A stretch of 64,000 bases of DNA, taken from contig JAAYBV010000053.1 of the NCBI GenBank assembly GCA_012744475.1, forward strand, positions 62,001 through 126,000, given 5' to 3'. How positions within the stretch are numbered: the first letter of the stretch is position 1; the number at the start of each line of letters is the position of its first letter. A model generated the notes under the pieces. The model did no database searches, was not told the DNA's origin, and saw only the letters and a list, made by a program, of their open reading frames with translations. Origin of the DNA: Phycisphaerae bacterium (GTDB taxonomy: Bacteria; Planctomycetota; Phycisphaerae; Sedimentisphaerales; Anaerobacaceae). Made by a program: the position numbers and the translations under genes. This document shows positions 26,313 through 33,760 of this stretch, in pieces.

Positions 26313-28822
26313 TATCGTTCCGCGTCTGCTCGGATCATGCGAATGCCGAACACGCCCGCGACCGAATTGCCCCCGCTTGCCTGGAAGCGAACGGTGACCT
26401 TCTCTTTGTTCTGGATCAGGTTGGCTGGGATCGGGTACTCGACATCGTAGAATCGAGCCGGCTCGGTGCGATCTACTTCCTGCTCGGCCACGCGCTGCCC
26501 GTCGACGAGGATCTCGAATCGGGCCGGACCGCGACGCCATTCGGCGCTGTAGTACGTCACGATCAACGCCATGGGATGATCGGCGTCCACCGGCAGATCG
26601 AACGAGAACCAGCTCTGGCTCTGGCGTCCCGCGCGGCCCTCGACGCGGATGGGCCGGCTGTCGTCGCCGGCCTGGTAGTTGTAGTCGCGTTCCGGCTGCA
26701 TCTCGCCGGGCTGGGCGTAGCCGACGGTGGCCTGTTCGAGCCTGCGCTGCCGTTCCTTCTCGGCGGCATATTCCGCCTGTTTCTGCTGCCATTCCGGCGG
26801 CGTGAAGAAGTCGCAGTAGATGCCATAGGTGCGGCGATGCAGGCGATAGAAGGGGACGAAATCCACATCGGCGACCCGGTCCACCGAATCGGGGATGCGT
26901 CCGACGCCGTCCGTGCGGAACCGGCCCGGCTCGCCGTCCACCGGCTTGAGCCATTCGGCGACGGGTTTCTCGGCCGCCACGAACACCGAAGCTTGCGTCT
27001 GCCGTAGGGGCGAACGATTATTCGCCCCTACCACGCGCCGGCCGTCCCGCTCGGGCCCCAGGTCACCGGCCAGTACCAGCGGACCCCACAAGATGGCCGC
27101 GACGCGCGGGTTGTCCGCCGTCGGCTCCAGATACAGCGATTTGGGCAGTGTCACCTCCACGGTGTCACCGCTCTTCCATGTGCGTTTCAGCTCGACGTAG
27201 GAACTCGGTCCCTGTATGCCTCTCTGGCGATCGCGCCTCGGCCGGCCCGATTCGGGGACGCCGCGATACGGATCGATCACGTCCTCGGAGACCGCTTGGC
27301 CGTTGACCTTGACGGCGAAACCGTCGCCGGCCCAATAAGGCTTTCGCAGGGCCAGCGTGAATTCTTTCGGTGACTTGGCCGTCAGCTTGATCGTGGCCGA
27401 TTCGCCCTCGGGAAAACCGGTCTCGACGGCGAGCTTGACGCCTGCGCCGGCCCATTCGGCTGTGGACGGCGCGTACAGGTTCACCCAGAGCGTGTCACCC
27501 GACTCGTAGTAGATGCCGTCGGCGTGCAGCGCGTGGCTCTCCATGCTCGAGCCCGTGCAGCAGGTGAAGCTGCCGTCGCGCATGTTGCGTTCGTATTCGT
27601 GCTGCACCGCCCGGCCGACCGGGACCATGTAACAGGCCCAGCCGTCGTTCGGGTCCTGCGAGGCCAAAATGTGGTTGAACAGGGCCCGCTCGTGGAAGTC
27701 GGCGTAGTGCGCATCGGGCCGCAAAGCGAACAGCCGCCGGGTCAGTCTGAGCATGTTGTAGACGTTGCACGTTTCGCACGTGCGGCCGTCCACGACAGTG
27801 CTGAGCTTGTCGGGATTGTGGAAGTACTCGTCCTTGCCGTGCCCGCCGGTGGCGAAGCTGTGGTGTTGCACCACCCGATCCCAGAAGAATCCCGCCGCCA
27901 GCAGGTCGCCGGCGGCGCCCGTGCAGGCGAAACGGTCGGCCGAACCAATGAGCTTGGGCACCTGCGTGTTGCCGTGCTTGCCCGCCAGGTTGTCCTGGTG
28001 ACGCATCAGCGGATCGATGAAGGACCGGTGCTCGAACTTGTACGACAGGTCCAGCCATCGGGCCTCCCCGGTGTCCGCGTACAGGTCAACGAAGATCTCG
28101 TTCATCCCGCCGAACTCGGTGTTCAGCATGCGCTGCACCTGGACGTCGGAGAGCCGGGAGACGATCCCCTCCGCCCAGGCAGCGAATTTGATCTCCAGCT
28201 CCAGTGCGGTCCTGTTGCCCGTATAGCGATACGCGTCGCGCAGACCCGCATACGTTTTGTGCAGGGTGTACCAGGGCGACCACATGCCGTTGAGGTCGAA
28301 GCCGCCGGAGCGGATGTCACCGGCGGCGACCCGCTCGAAGATCTCGGCGCCGTCGGTGCCTTCGTTGTTGGCGATCGCGCCGAGATAGCCGTTGCCTCGT
28401 TTGTCCTGGACCACCTTCATCTCGCCGATGAGGTAATCCGCCCGTTCCTTGAAACGCGGATCGCCGGTGGCGGCGTACATCAGACTGACCGCGGACAAAT
28501 AGTGCCCTGCGACATGTCCCGTCAACTGCCGCCCTTCGACTGAATCCCATCCGCCGTAACCCTCCGCTTTGGCTTCCAGGCCGGCGCGGAGGCGATAACC
28601 GGCCATCATGCGATCCGGCTCCAGATCGAGCAGGTACTTCGCGTCGAGGTCCTGGGATCGCTTGAGCGGTCCGCCCGTCAGACGCACGCTCTCCAGGGGC
28701 AGAGGCCGTGCCCGAACGATCTTCGCTTCAAAAGCGCTGACGGCCGGATCCTGCCCTTGGGCGAGAGCCAGACCGTGGAACGTCAGGATCAGTGACAGGG
28801 TGATGAACGTCGTTTTCCTCAT
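26312..28822 (-). CDS. Secreted GH127/DUF1680-family glycosidase with in-frame palindrome
   Basis: 836 aa. A signal peptide (about 1-21) is followed by an alpha/alpha-barrel GH127-like domain: LPLESVRLTGGPLKRSQDLD, YTLHKTYAGLRDAYRYTGN, then metal/catalytic motifs RTCETCNVYNMLRLTRRL (about 347-364) and FTCCTGSSMESH (about 415-426). The C-terminal part (after residue about 720) is a beta module containing FEILVDGQRVAEQEV and FRASGG-like text, as in DUF6805. A family A palindrome lies in-frame at about residues 598-606 (VGANNRSPL), in a linker after PLVLAGDLGPE. This paralogue is only distantly similar to the neighbouring GH127 protein and lacks a discoidin part. Confidence 0.87.
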   Translation of the reverse strand: MRKTTFITLSLILTFHGLALAQGQDPAVSAFEAKIVRARPLPLESVRLTGGPLKRSQDLDAKYLLDLEPDRMMAGYRLRAGLEAKAEGYGGWDSVEGRQLTGHVAGHYLSAVSLMYAATGDPRFKERADYLIGEMKVVQDKRGNGYLGAIANNEGTDGAEIFERVAAGDIRSGGFDLNGMWSPWYTLHKTYAGLRDAYRYTGNRTALELEIKFAAWAEGIVSRLSDVQVQRMLNTEFGGMNEIFVDLYADTGEARWLDLSYKFEHRSFIDPLMRHQDNLAGKHGNTQVPKLIGSADRFACTGAAGDLLAAGFFWDRVVQHHSFATGGHGKDEYFHNPDKLSTVVDGRTCETCNVYNMLRLTRRLFALRPDAHYADFHERALFNHILASQDPNDGWACYMVPVGRAVQHEYERNMRDGSFTCCTGSSMESHALHADGIYYESGDTLWVNLYAPSTAEWAGAGVKLAVETGFPEGESATIKLTAKSPKEFTLALRKPYWAGDGFAVKVNGQAVSEDVIDPYRGVPESGRPRRDRQRGIQGPSSYVELKRTWKSGDTVEVTLPKSLYLEPTADNPRVAAILWGPLVLAGDLGPERDGRRVVGANNRSPLRQTQASVFVAAEKPVAEWLKPVDGEPGRFRTDGVGRIPDSVDRVADVDFVPFYRLHRRTYGIYCDFFTPPEWQQKQAEYAAEKERQRRLEQATVGYAQPGEMQPERDYNYQAGDDSRPIRVEGRAGRQSQSWFSFDLPVDADHPMALIVTYYSAEWRRGPARFEILVDGQRVAEQEVDRTEPARFYDVEYPIPANLIQNKEKVTVRFQASGGNSVAGVFGIRMIRADAER
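27004..27031. repeat. Family A palindrome, in-frame inside GH127 gene
   Basis: 28 bp, GTAGGGGCGAAC / ATTCGCCCCTAC, followed by CACGCGCCGG as in the copy at 18247. Minus-strand reading V-G-A-N-N-R-S-P-L. Confidence 0.92.
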
Positions 28823-29113
28823 GGCTGCCTCCTGTTGGTCGTGCGGCCGCGCACGACACCTTGTGATTGTTGGACGGTGCTGCTGAGGTGAATCTTAGGC
28901 CAATTCCGCCCACCAATTCAAGGCTGTCTTTTAACCACTTCCCGCACGCCGCCTCGACGGACGAGAGGGTGTCCCCCATGAGCGGTCCTGGATCACTACA
29001 AAAAGTGTGGCAGCCTCAACTCCGCAGGAGTTGGGGATGGTTTCGCCAAGGACGCCATCCCCAAGCTGCGCTTGAGGCTGCCACACGTAACTGTTCTCAC
29101 GCCATTCGTCGTT
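28823..29113. other. Intergenic region with a family C element
   Basis: About 290 bp between two minus-strand genes. It contains the family C inverted repeat at 29005-29086 and otherwise the probable promoter zone of the GH127 gene. No gene is supported. Confidence 0.6.
29005..29086. repeat. Family C inverted repeat, complete copy
   Basis: 82 bp with perfect outer arms GTGTGGCAGCCTCAA / TTGAGGCTGCCACAC and inner GGGGATGG / CCATCCCC. It is the best complete example of the family in this window. Confidence 0.9.
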
Positions 29114-30475
29114 TTAGATTTCCGTCCACTGGCCGGGGATGGGGACAGGGAACCAGCCGTCCGCGTCGGCCTTGACCGGCGGCGGGCTGTCGTAGTCGAT
29201 GTTGTCGAGATAGTCGCAGAACTGGAAGCGCGACTTCATCATGTCATCCCACGTGATCGTCTGGCCGGTATGGCAGGCGGCGCGGCCCATGCACGAGGTG
29301 AGGTCCGAGTACACGGCGCGCTTGACCTCGTTGTGCGGGCGGTCGCTGCGGATGCTGTCGATGAAGACGTTCCACTCGTATTGCCACGGACTGTAGCGGT
29401 CCTTGGTGGGCGTCCAGGCGATGTTGCTGTTTGCGATCCGCTGGTCTTTGAACATGTGGACAGTCGCGGCGTGGACGTCGCCGGAGAACTGCGCGGCGCA
29501 CTTGGTCCCGTGGATGAACGTGGCAAATTCGTTGCGGCACTCGTTCATCCGCCGGAACCCGCAGAACGCCTTGGTCCCGTCGGCGAAGGTGTACTCCATC
29601 GAATAGACATCGATGTTCTGTCCGTGGTCCTGGCTGCGCGGCACGCGCCCGCCCAGACCCACCGCCTGCACGGGCCAGGCGTCCTTGATCCAGCAGCATT
29701 CGTCGATCTGGTGGATCAGATTGTCGACCATGTGGCCCGATCCGACCCAGTACAGCTCGGCCCGGCCGAACTCGAGCTGGCTCATCAGCTTGTTGGCGTT
29801 GGCGCCCTGGTTGCCCAGCCATCCGGTGCCGCCCAGGCGGTTGGCGCGGATCAGAGGGATCTCGCCCATCTCGCCGTTGCGGATCTTCTCGATCAGTGCC
29901 TGCCGGGCCGGAGAGTGGCGGCACTGCACGCCCGCCAGCACCTTGACGCCTTTCCGCTCGGCTTCCTCGCCGGCGCGGAGCAGCCGATGCAGGCCGCCGG
30001 GGTCGGAGGCGAAGGGTTTTTCCATGAAGACGTTGATGCCCTTCTTGATCGCATACTCGACGTGCAGCGGCCGGATGTAAGAGCGCGTGGTGCACATCGC
30101 CACGTCGCCCGGCCTCAGCAGGTCGATGGCCTTCTGGTAGCCCTTGAAGCCGATGAAGCGGCGGTCCTCCGGCACGTCGATCTTGTCGCCGAACCGCTCC
30201 TGAAGCGACTTGTGCGCGCTGGTCATGCGGCTTTCGACGACGTCGGCCATCGCGTACAGCTTGATCGGTCCGCTGTTGGGGACGGACAGGGCGTCGCCGA
30301 CGGCGCCGGTGCCGCGCCCGCCGCAGCCGAGCAGCGCCAGGCGGATCGTGTGGTCCTGCCCGGCGAACGCGGCCGGCGAGAGACCCCCCAGCACAGCGGC
30401 GCCTGCCGCCAGCGAGCCGGTGGCCTGGAGAAACTGACGACGGTTGACGTTGAGATGGTCGATCGGTTGATTCAT
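29114..30475 (-). CDS. Gfo/Idh/MocA oxidoreductase, Tat-type N-terminus
   Basis: 453 aa. The N-terminal NRRQFLQATGSLAAGAAVLG is Tat-like. The Rossmann glycine motif LALLGCGGRGTGA and MEKPFASDPGG are visible, with a C-terminal segment TSCMGRAACHTGQTITWDDMM, common in planctomycete family members. Start 30475 follows GAGGAGA; 15 more codons upstream are not needed. It is the first gene of the minus-strand carbohydrate block that includes two GH127 proteins. Substrate unknown. Confidence 0.86.
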   Translation of the reverse strand: MNQPIDHLNVNRRQFLQATGSLAAGAAVLGGLSPAAFAGQDHTIRLALLGCGGRGTGAVGDALSVPNSGPIKLYAMADVVESRMTSAHKSLQERFGDKIDVPEDRRFIGFKGYQKAIDLLRPGDVAMCTTRSYIRPLHVEYAIKKGINVFMEKPFASDPGGLHRLLRAGEEAERKGVKVLAGVQCRHSPARQALIEKIRNGEMGEIPLIRANRLGGTGWLGNQGANANKLMSQLEFGRAELYWVGSGHMVDNLIHQIDECCWIKDAWPVQAVGLGGRVPRSQDHGQNIDVYSMEYTFADGTKAFCGFRRMNECRNEFATFIHGTKCAAQFSGDVHAATVHMFKDQRIANSNIAWTPTKDRYSPWQYEWNVFIDSIRSDRPHNEVKRAVYSDLTSCMGRAACHTGQTITWDDMMKSRFQFCDYLDNIDYDSPPPVKADADGWFPVPIPGQWTEI

Positions 30476-30694
30476 GGCTGTCTCCTCGATAAGAAATAGA
30501 ACAGGCAGGGATTCTTGCACTCGGGACGTGCGAAATAACGACGCGTCGGAACAAGGGAAGGCCGGCCGAGCATCGGATCAATCGTGTCGATCATGGTGAC
30601 CGCCAGTGTAGTCACTGCGAGACGCCAATGCAAGCGAAGAATCTCCCTCGAATCGCGCCGGAGGCCGTATGCCCAATCCCTGATCGGCAGCGGG

Positions 30695-30723
30695 TTGTTC
30701 CGCAGGACCGCAGCGCGTATAAT
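30695..30723 (+). promoter_or_regulatory. Sigma70-type promoter of the ahbC-like gene
   Basis: TTGTTC (30695-30700), 17-bp spacer, perfect TATAAT (30718-30723). The start codon is at 30774, giving a leader of roughly 45 nt. Confidence 0.65.
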
Positions 30724-30773
30724 GTGATCTTTGCCGGAGCCGGGTCCGAGGTCTCCGTGAGGTTCAAGGCATT

Positions 30774-32024
30774 ATGATCAATATCAGTAAGCTCTATTGC
30801 GGCCAGATTACCCCGGGGGACTGGCTGCGTTACGGCAAAAAGGACTCCGGCCAGCGGCAGGGCGAGGCGGTCCCGGCCAAGGCCTCCGAACGACGACCCA
30901 TCGTGGTCTGGAACATCACACGCCGGTGCAACCTCAAGTGCGTCCACTGCTACAACGACAGCGGGGCCGACAAGGCCTGCGATGAGCTGTCGACCGCCCA
31001 AGCCAGGGGCGTTATCGACGATCTGGCCGGCTTCGGCGTGCCGTCGGTGCTCTTCTCCGGCGGCGAACCGCTCATGCGTCCGGATCTGTTCGAATTGATC
31101 GAGCACACCGTCGCTCGGGGGTTGCGGGCGGTCATCTCCACGAACGGCACACTGATCACCGCCGAGGTGGCGCGGAAGATCCAGCAGCTCGGCGTCTCTT
31201 ACGTCGGGATCAGTCTCGACGGCATCGGGCCGGTGAACGACAAATTCCGCGGCGTCGCGGGAGCGTTCGACCGCGCGGTCAGCGGCATCCGGCAGTGCAT
31301 GGAAGCCGGGGTCAGAGTCGGTCTGCGTTTGACCCTGACCCGTCGAAACGTGCAGGACCTGGAAGGGCTGTTCGATTTCTTCGAGGCCGAGGGCATCGAA
31401 CGCGTGTGTTTCTATCATCTGGTGCCCAGCGGACGCGGCGCTGCGATGATTGGAGACGACCTGTCCCACGCCGAATGCCGCGAGGCGATCGACCGCATCC
31501 TTGCCAAGGCCCGCTTCTTCGATGAGGCCGGCCGCGAGACGGACATCCTGACGGTGGACAACCACGTCGATGGGGTCTATCTCTACCTGAAGCTGCTGGC
31601 CGAAGGGGACAGCCGGGCGGAAGAGGTCTGGAAACTGCTCACTTGGAACGGCGGCGGTCTCTACAGCAGCGGGGTCGGCATCGGCTGTATCGACTACGAA
31701 GGCCACGTCCATCCCGACCAGTTCTGGTGGCGGTACGACCTGGGCGGCGTTCGTGAGAGGCCGTTCAGTGAGATCTGGATGGACCCGGACGAGCCATTGC
31801 TCAAGGGATTGCGTGATCGCCGGTCGCGCATCAAGGGCCGGTGCCGGCTGTGCAAGTTTTTCGACGCCTGCGGCGGGAGCCTGCGCGTGCGGGCCGATGC
31901 CTATTTTGGCGATTCGTGGGCGCCGGATCCGGCGTGTTATCTGAGCGACGACGAAATCGGTCTCGGCCAAGTGGGTCGTCAGGAGTTGATCGAAACCGGC
32001 GAAGATTTCAAGATGCCTTCGTAG
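30774..32024 (+). CDS. ahbC: AhbC-like radical SAM enzyme (alternative heme pathway)
   Basis: 416 aa. The opening MINISKLYCGQITPGDWLRYG is typical of the AhbC/NirJ group. The radical SAM cluster CNLKCVHCY has Cys52, Cys56 and Cys59. A C-terminal SPASM-like region holds GIGCIDYEGHVHPDQFWW and CRLCKFFDACGGS. AhbC removes the acetate side chains of 12,18-didecarboxysiroheme on the route to heme in sulfate reducers and archaea. No other ahb, nir or hem gene is adjacent. NirJ-like heme d1 functions cannot be excluded. The stop TAG falls inside a family A palindrome. Confidence 0.8.
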   Translation: MINISKLYCGQITPGDWLRYGKKDSGQRQGEAVPAKASERRPIVVWNITRRCNLKCVHCYNDSGADKACDELSTAQARGVIDDLAGFGVPSVLFSGGEPLMRPDLFELIEHTVARGLRAVISTNGTLITAEVARKIQQLGVSYVGISLDGIGPVNDKFRGVAGAFDRAVSGIRQCMEAGVRVGLRLTLTRRNVQDLEGLFDFFEAEGIERVCFYHLVPSGRGAAMIGDDLSHAECREAIDRILAKARFFDEAGRETDILTVDNHVDGVYLYLKLLAEGDSRAEEVWKLLTWNGGGLYSSGVGIGCIDYEGHVHPDQFWWRYDLGGVRERPFSEIWMDPDEPLLKGLRDRRSRIKGRCRLCKFFDACGGSLRVRADAYFGDSWAPDPACYLSDDEIGLGQVGRQELIETGEDFKMPS

Positions 32025-32048
32025 GGGCGAACAATTATTCGCCCCTAC
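32021..32048. repeat. Family A palindrome supplying ahbC stop
   Basis: 28 bp, GTAGGGGCGAAC / ATTCGCCCCTAC. The ahbC frame reads TCG TAG into its first bases, so the element provides the stop. Confidence 0.93.
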
Positions 32049-32063
32049 TTTGTGGCGGGGGGA

Positions 32064-33701
32064 ATGACGTATGCGCGTGGAAAGGTGCTGCTTGTGCGAT
32101 TGACAGCGCGAGTTCTGATGGTGGTGGGTGTCCTGGCGGCGAGCGTTTGTGTGTGCACCCGGTCGAGCGAAGGGGCGGAGATCCCGAGAGTCACAGCGCC
32201 GCCGGAGTCGTTCTTCGAGAGGATCGCGGCGGGCCGGCCCGGCCGGCGCCGAGGCGGCCCTGTGGATGTGACGGTCTATCGCGATTTCTACAAGAAGCAC
32301 ATCGACGTCAAAGGCATGCCCGTGCTGGCCTCGGAAGAGGTGGCGGACTTGGCCTTGCAGCGGACCTACGAGATTGTCACGCACATGCTCGCCGGTCGGC
32401 CCGACGTCCTCCAGGCCATGGTCGAGCAGGGCATGTACCTGATCGTCATCGGCAAAGACCAGGTCTACACCGACATGCCGGAGAACCGCAATGCGCCGAA
32501 CCCGGACTACCTGAACGAACGCGTTCGCGGCACCGGCGGCTACCCGACCAGCTTTGGAGAGGAGAACCTCCTCAGCCTGCCCATCGATCGCTACGACGAC
32601 GAGAGCATCGCGGTCCACGAGTTCTGTCACACCATCGACAGCATGCTGCGCCGCGTCGAACCCGAGTGGGACGGCCGCCGGATGGCCGCCTATCGCAACG
32701 CCGTCGACAAAGACCTGTACGAAGACACCTACGCGATCAGCAGCCCCGCCGAGTACTGGTCCGAGATCGCCCAGGCCTATTTCGAGTGCAACCGCGTCAA
32801 CAATTGGAATCACGGTCCCATCGGTAAGCGCGAGCAGCTCAAGATCTACGACCCCCAAGGCTACGAACTGGTCCGCCGCACGTTCAACCTCAGTCCCGAG
32901 CAGGATTGGCGCTACACGTGGCTGCAACCTCTGCCTAACGTGATTGCGCCGCCCGCGCGGTTCAAGATCGATCCGTACTATACGAAGTTCACCTGGGCCC
33001 GCGAGTTCACCGTGCTCGGACGTGAGGCCTGCGACGAGGCCCTGCTCAAGGCCAACGACACGATTCGCAAGATGTTCGCCTACCGTCACGACATCCTCAA
33101 GGCGCTGATGGCCGAGGACCTGAGGCTGGTCGTGCTCGGCCCGTCGGAGAGCCTGGCCGACCTGCCGGAGTTCCCACAGATGGTAGAAAAGGGCGCCGAC
33201 CACACAGGACGCCATCTGGAGTACACGCCGGGTGTCAACGTGCTCGTCGTGGATCAGGCCAACGTGCTCGGCGACCTGGCCCGCGATCCGTACGCGACGG
33301 AATGCCAGGTGATCCGTGTCTTCGCCAAGGCGCTCTACCACGTCACCGGCATGCGCCCGGTGGACCCCAACTGGGAGGATCGAGGCCGTGACGTTCAGCA
33401 GTACGAACTGCGCGTGCAACGGATGGACGTCCGATTCGACGAGCGGCTCAAGACGCTGTACGACGACGCCATGAACTGCGGCCTGTGGAAGGGCACCGTG
33501 GCCGTCCACAACCGCGTCGAGTACTGGACCGAGGGTGTGCTGGCCTACTTTGACGCGGTCGGGCAGGGCGTCTGCCCCAATGATGCGCCTGCTCCGATCA
33601 CCACGCGCGAGGCCCTGAAGGCCTACGATCCGGGCTTGTTCGATCTGGTCGAGACGACCATGGCCTACAAGGGCAAGGTCGATTGGCGATATCTGCCGTG
33701 A
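32064..33701 (+). CDS. Secreted metallopeptidase-like protein with tandem active and degenerate domains
   Basis: 545 aa. ATG 32064 follows GGGGGGA; GTG 32052 is possible. A signal or lipoprotein-like N-terminus (VGVLAASVC) is followed by two homologous halves. The first (about residues 70-295) has a zinc-peptidase motif HEFCHTID (H185, E186, H189) and ends EQDWRY. The second (about 310-545) aligns in order but reads AKALYHVTG at the same place, losing the first His and the Glu, and ends KVDWRY. The first half is probably catalytic and the second structural or substrate-binding. The family is not one I can name with certainty. It lies between ahbC-like and DPP-IV-like genes. Confidence 0.75.
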   Translation: MTYARGKVLLVRLTARVLMVVGVLAASVCVCTRSSEGAEIPRVTAPPESFFERIAAGRPGRRRGGPVDVTVYRDFYKKHIDVKGMPVLASEEVADLALQRTYEIVTHMLAGRPDVLQAMVEQGMYLIVIGKDQVYTDMPENRNAPNPDYLNERVRGTGGYPTSFGEENLLSLPIDRYDDESIAVHEFCHTIDSMLRRVEPEWDGRRMAAYRNAVDKDLYEDTYAISSPAEYWSEIAQAYFECNRVNNWNHGPIGKREQLKIYDPQGYELVRRTFNLSPEQDWRYTWLQPLPNVIAPPARFKIDPYYTKFTWAREFTVLGREACDEALLKANDTIRKMFAYRHDILKALMAEDLRLVVLGPSESLADLPEFPQMVEKGADHTGRHLEYTPGVNVLVVDQANVLGDLARDPYATECQVIRVFAKALYHVTGMRPVDPNWEDRGRDVQQYELRVQRMDVRFDERLKTLYDDAMNCGLWKGTVAVHNRVEYWTEGVLAYFDAVGQGVCPNDAPAPITTREALKAYDPGLFDLVETTMAYKGKVDWRYLP

Positions 33702-33760
33702 CATGCCTTCGCTGAAACCCCATGTTCACGCATTCGAGTGAATGACACCTGGAGTAGAGG

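Noticed and set aside
30612..33704. Very long open frame (about 1030 codons) on the minus strand opposite ahbC and the peptidase-like gene
   Set aside because: High GC makes long antisense frames common. The plus strand has clear family motifs, and the minus-strand product is His/Val/Arg-rich with no recognisable domain.
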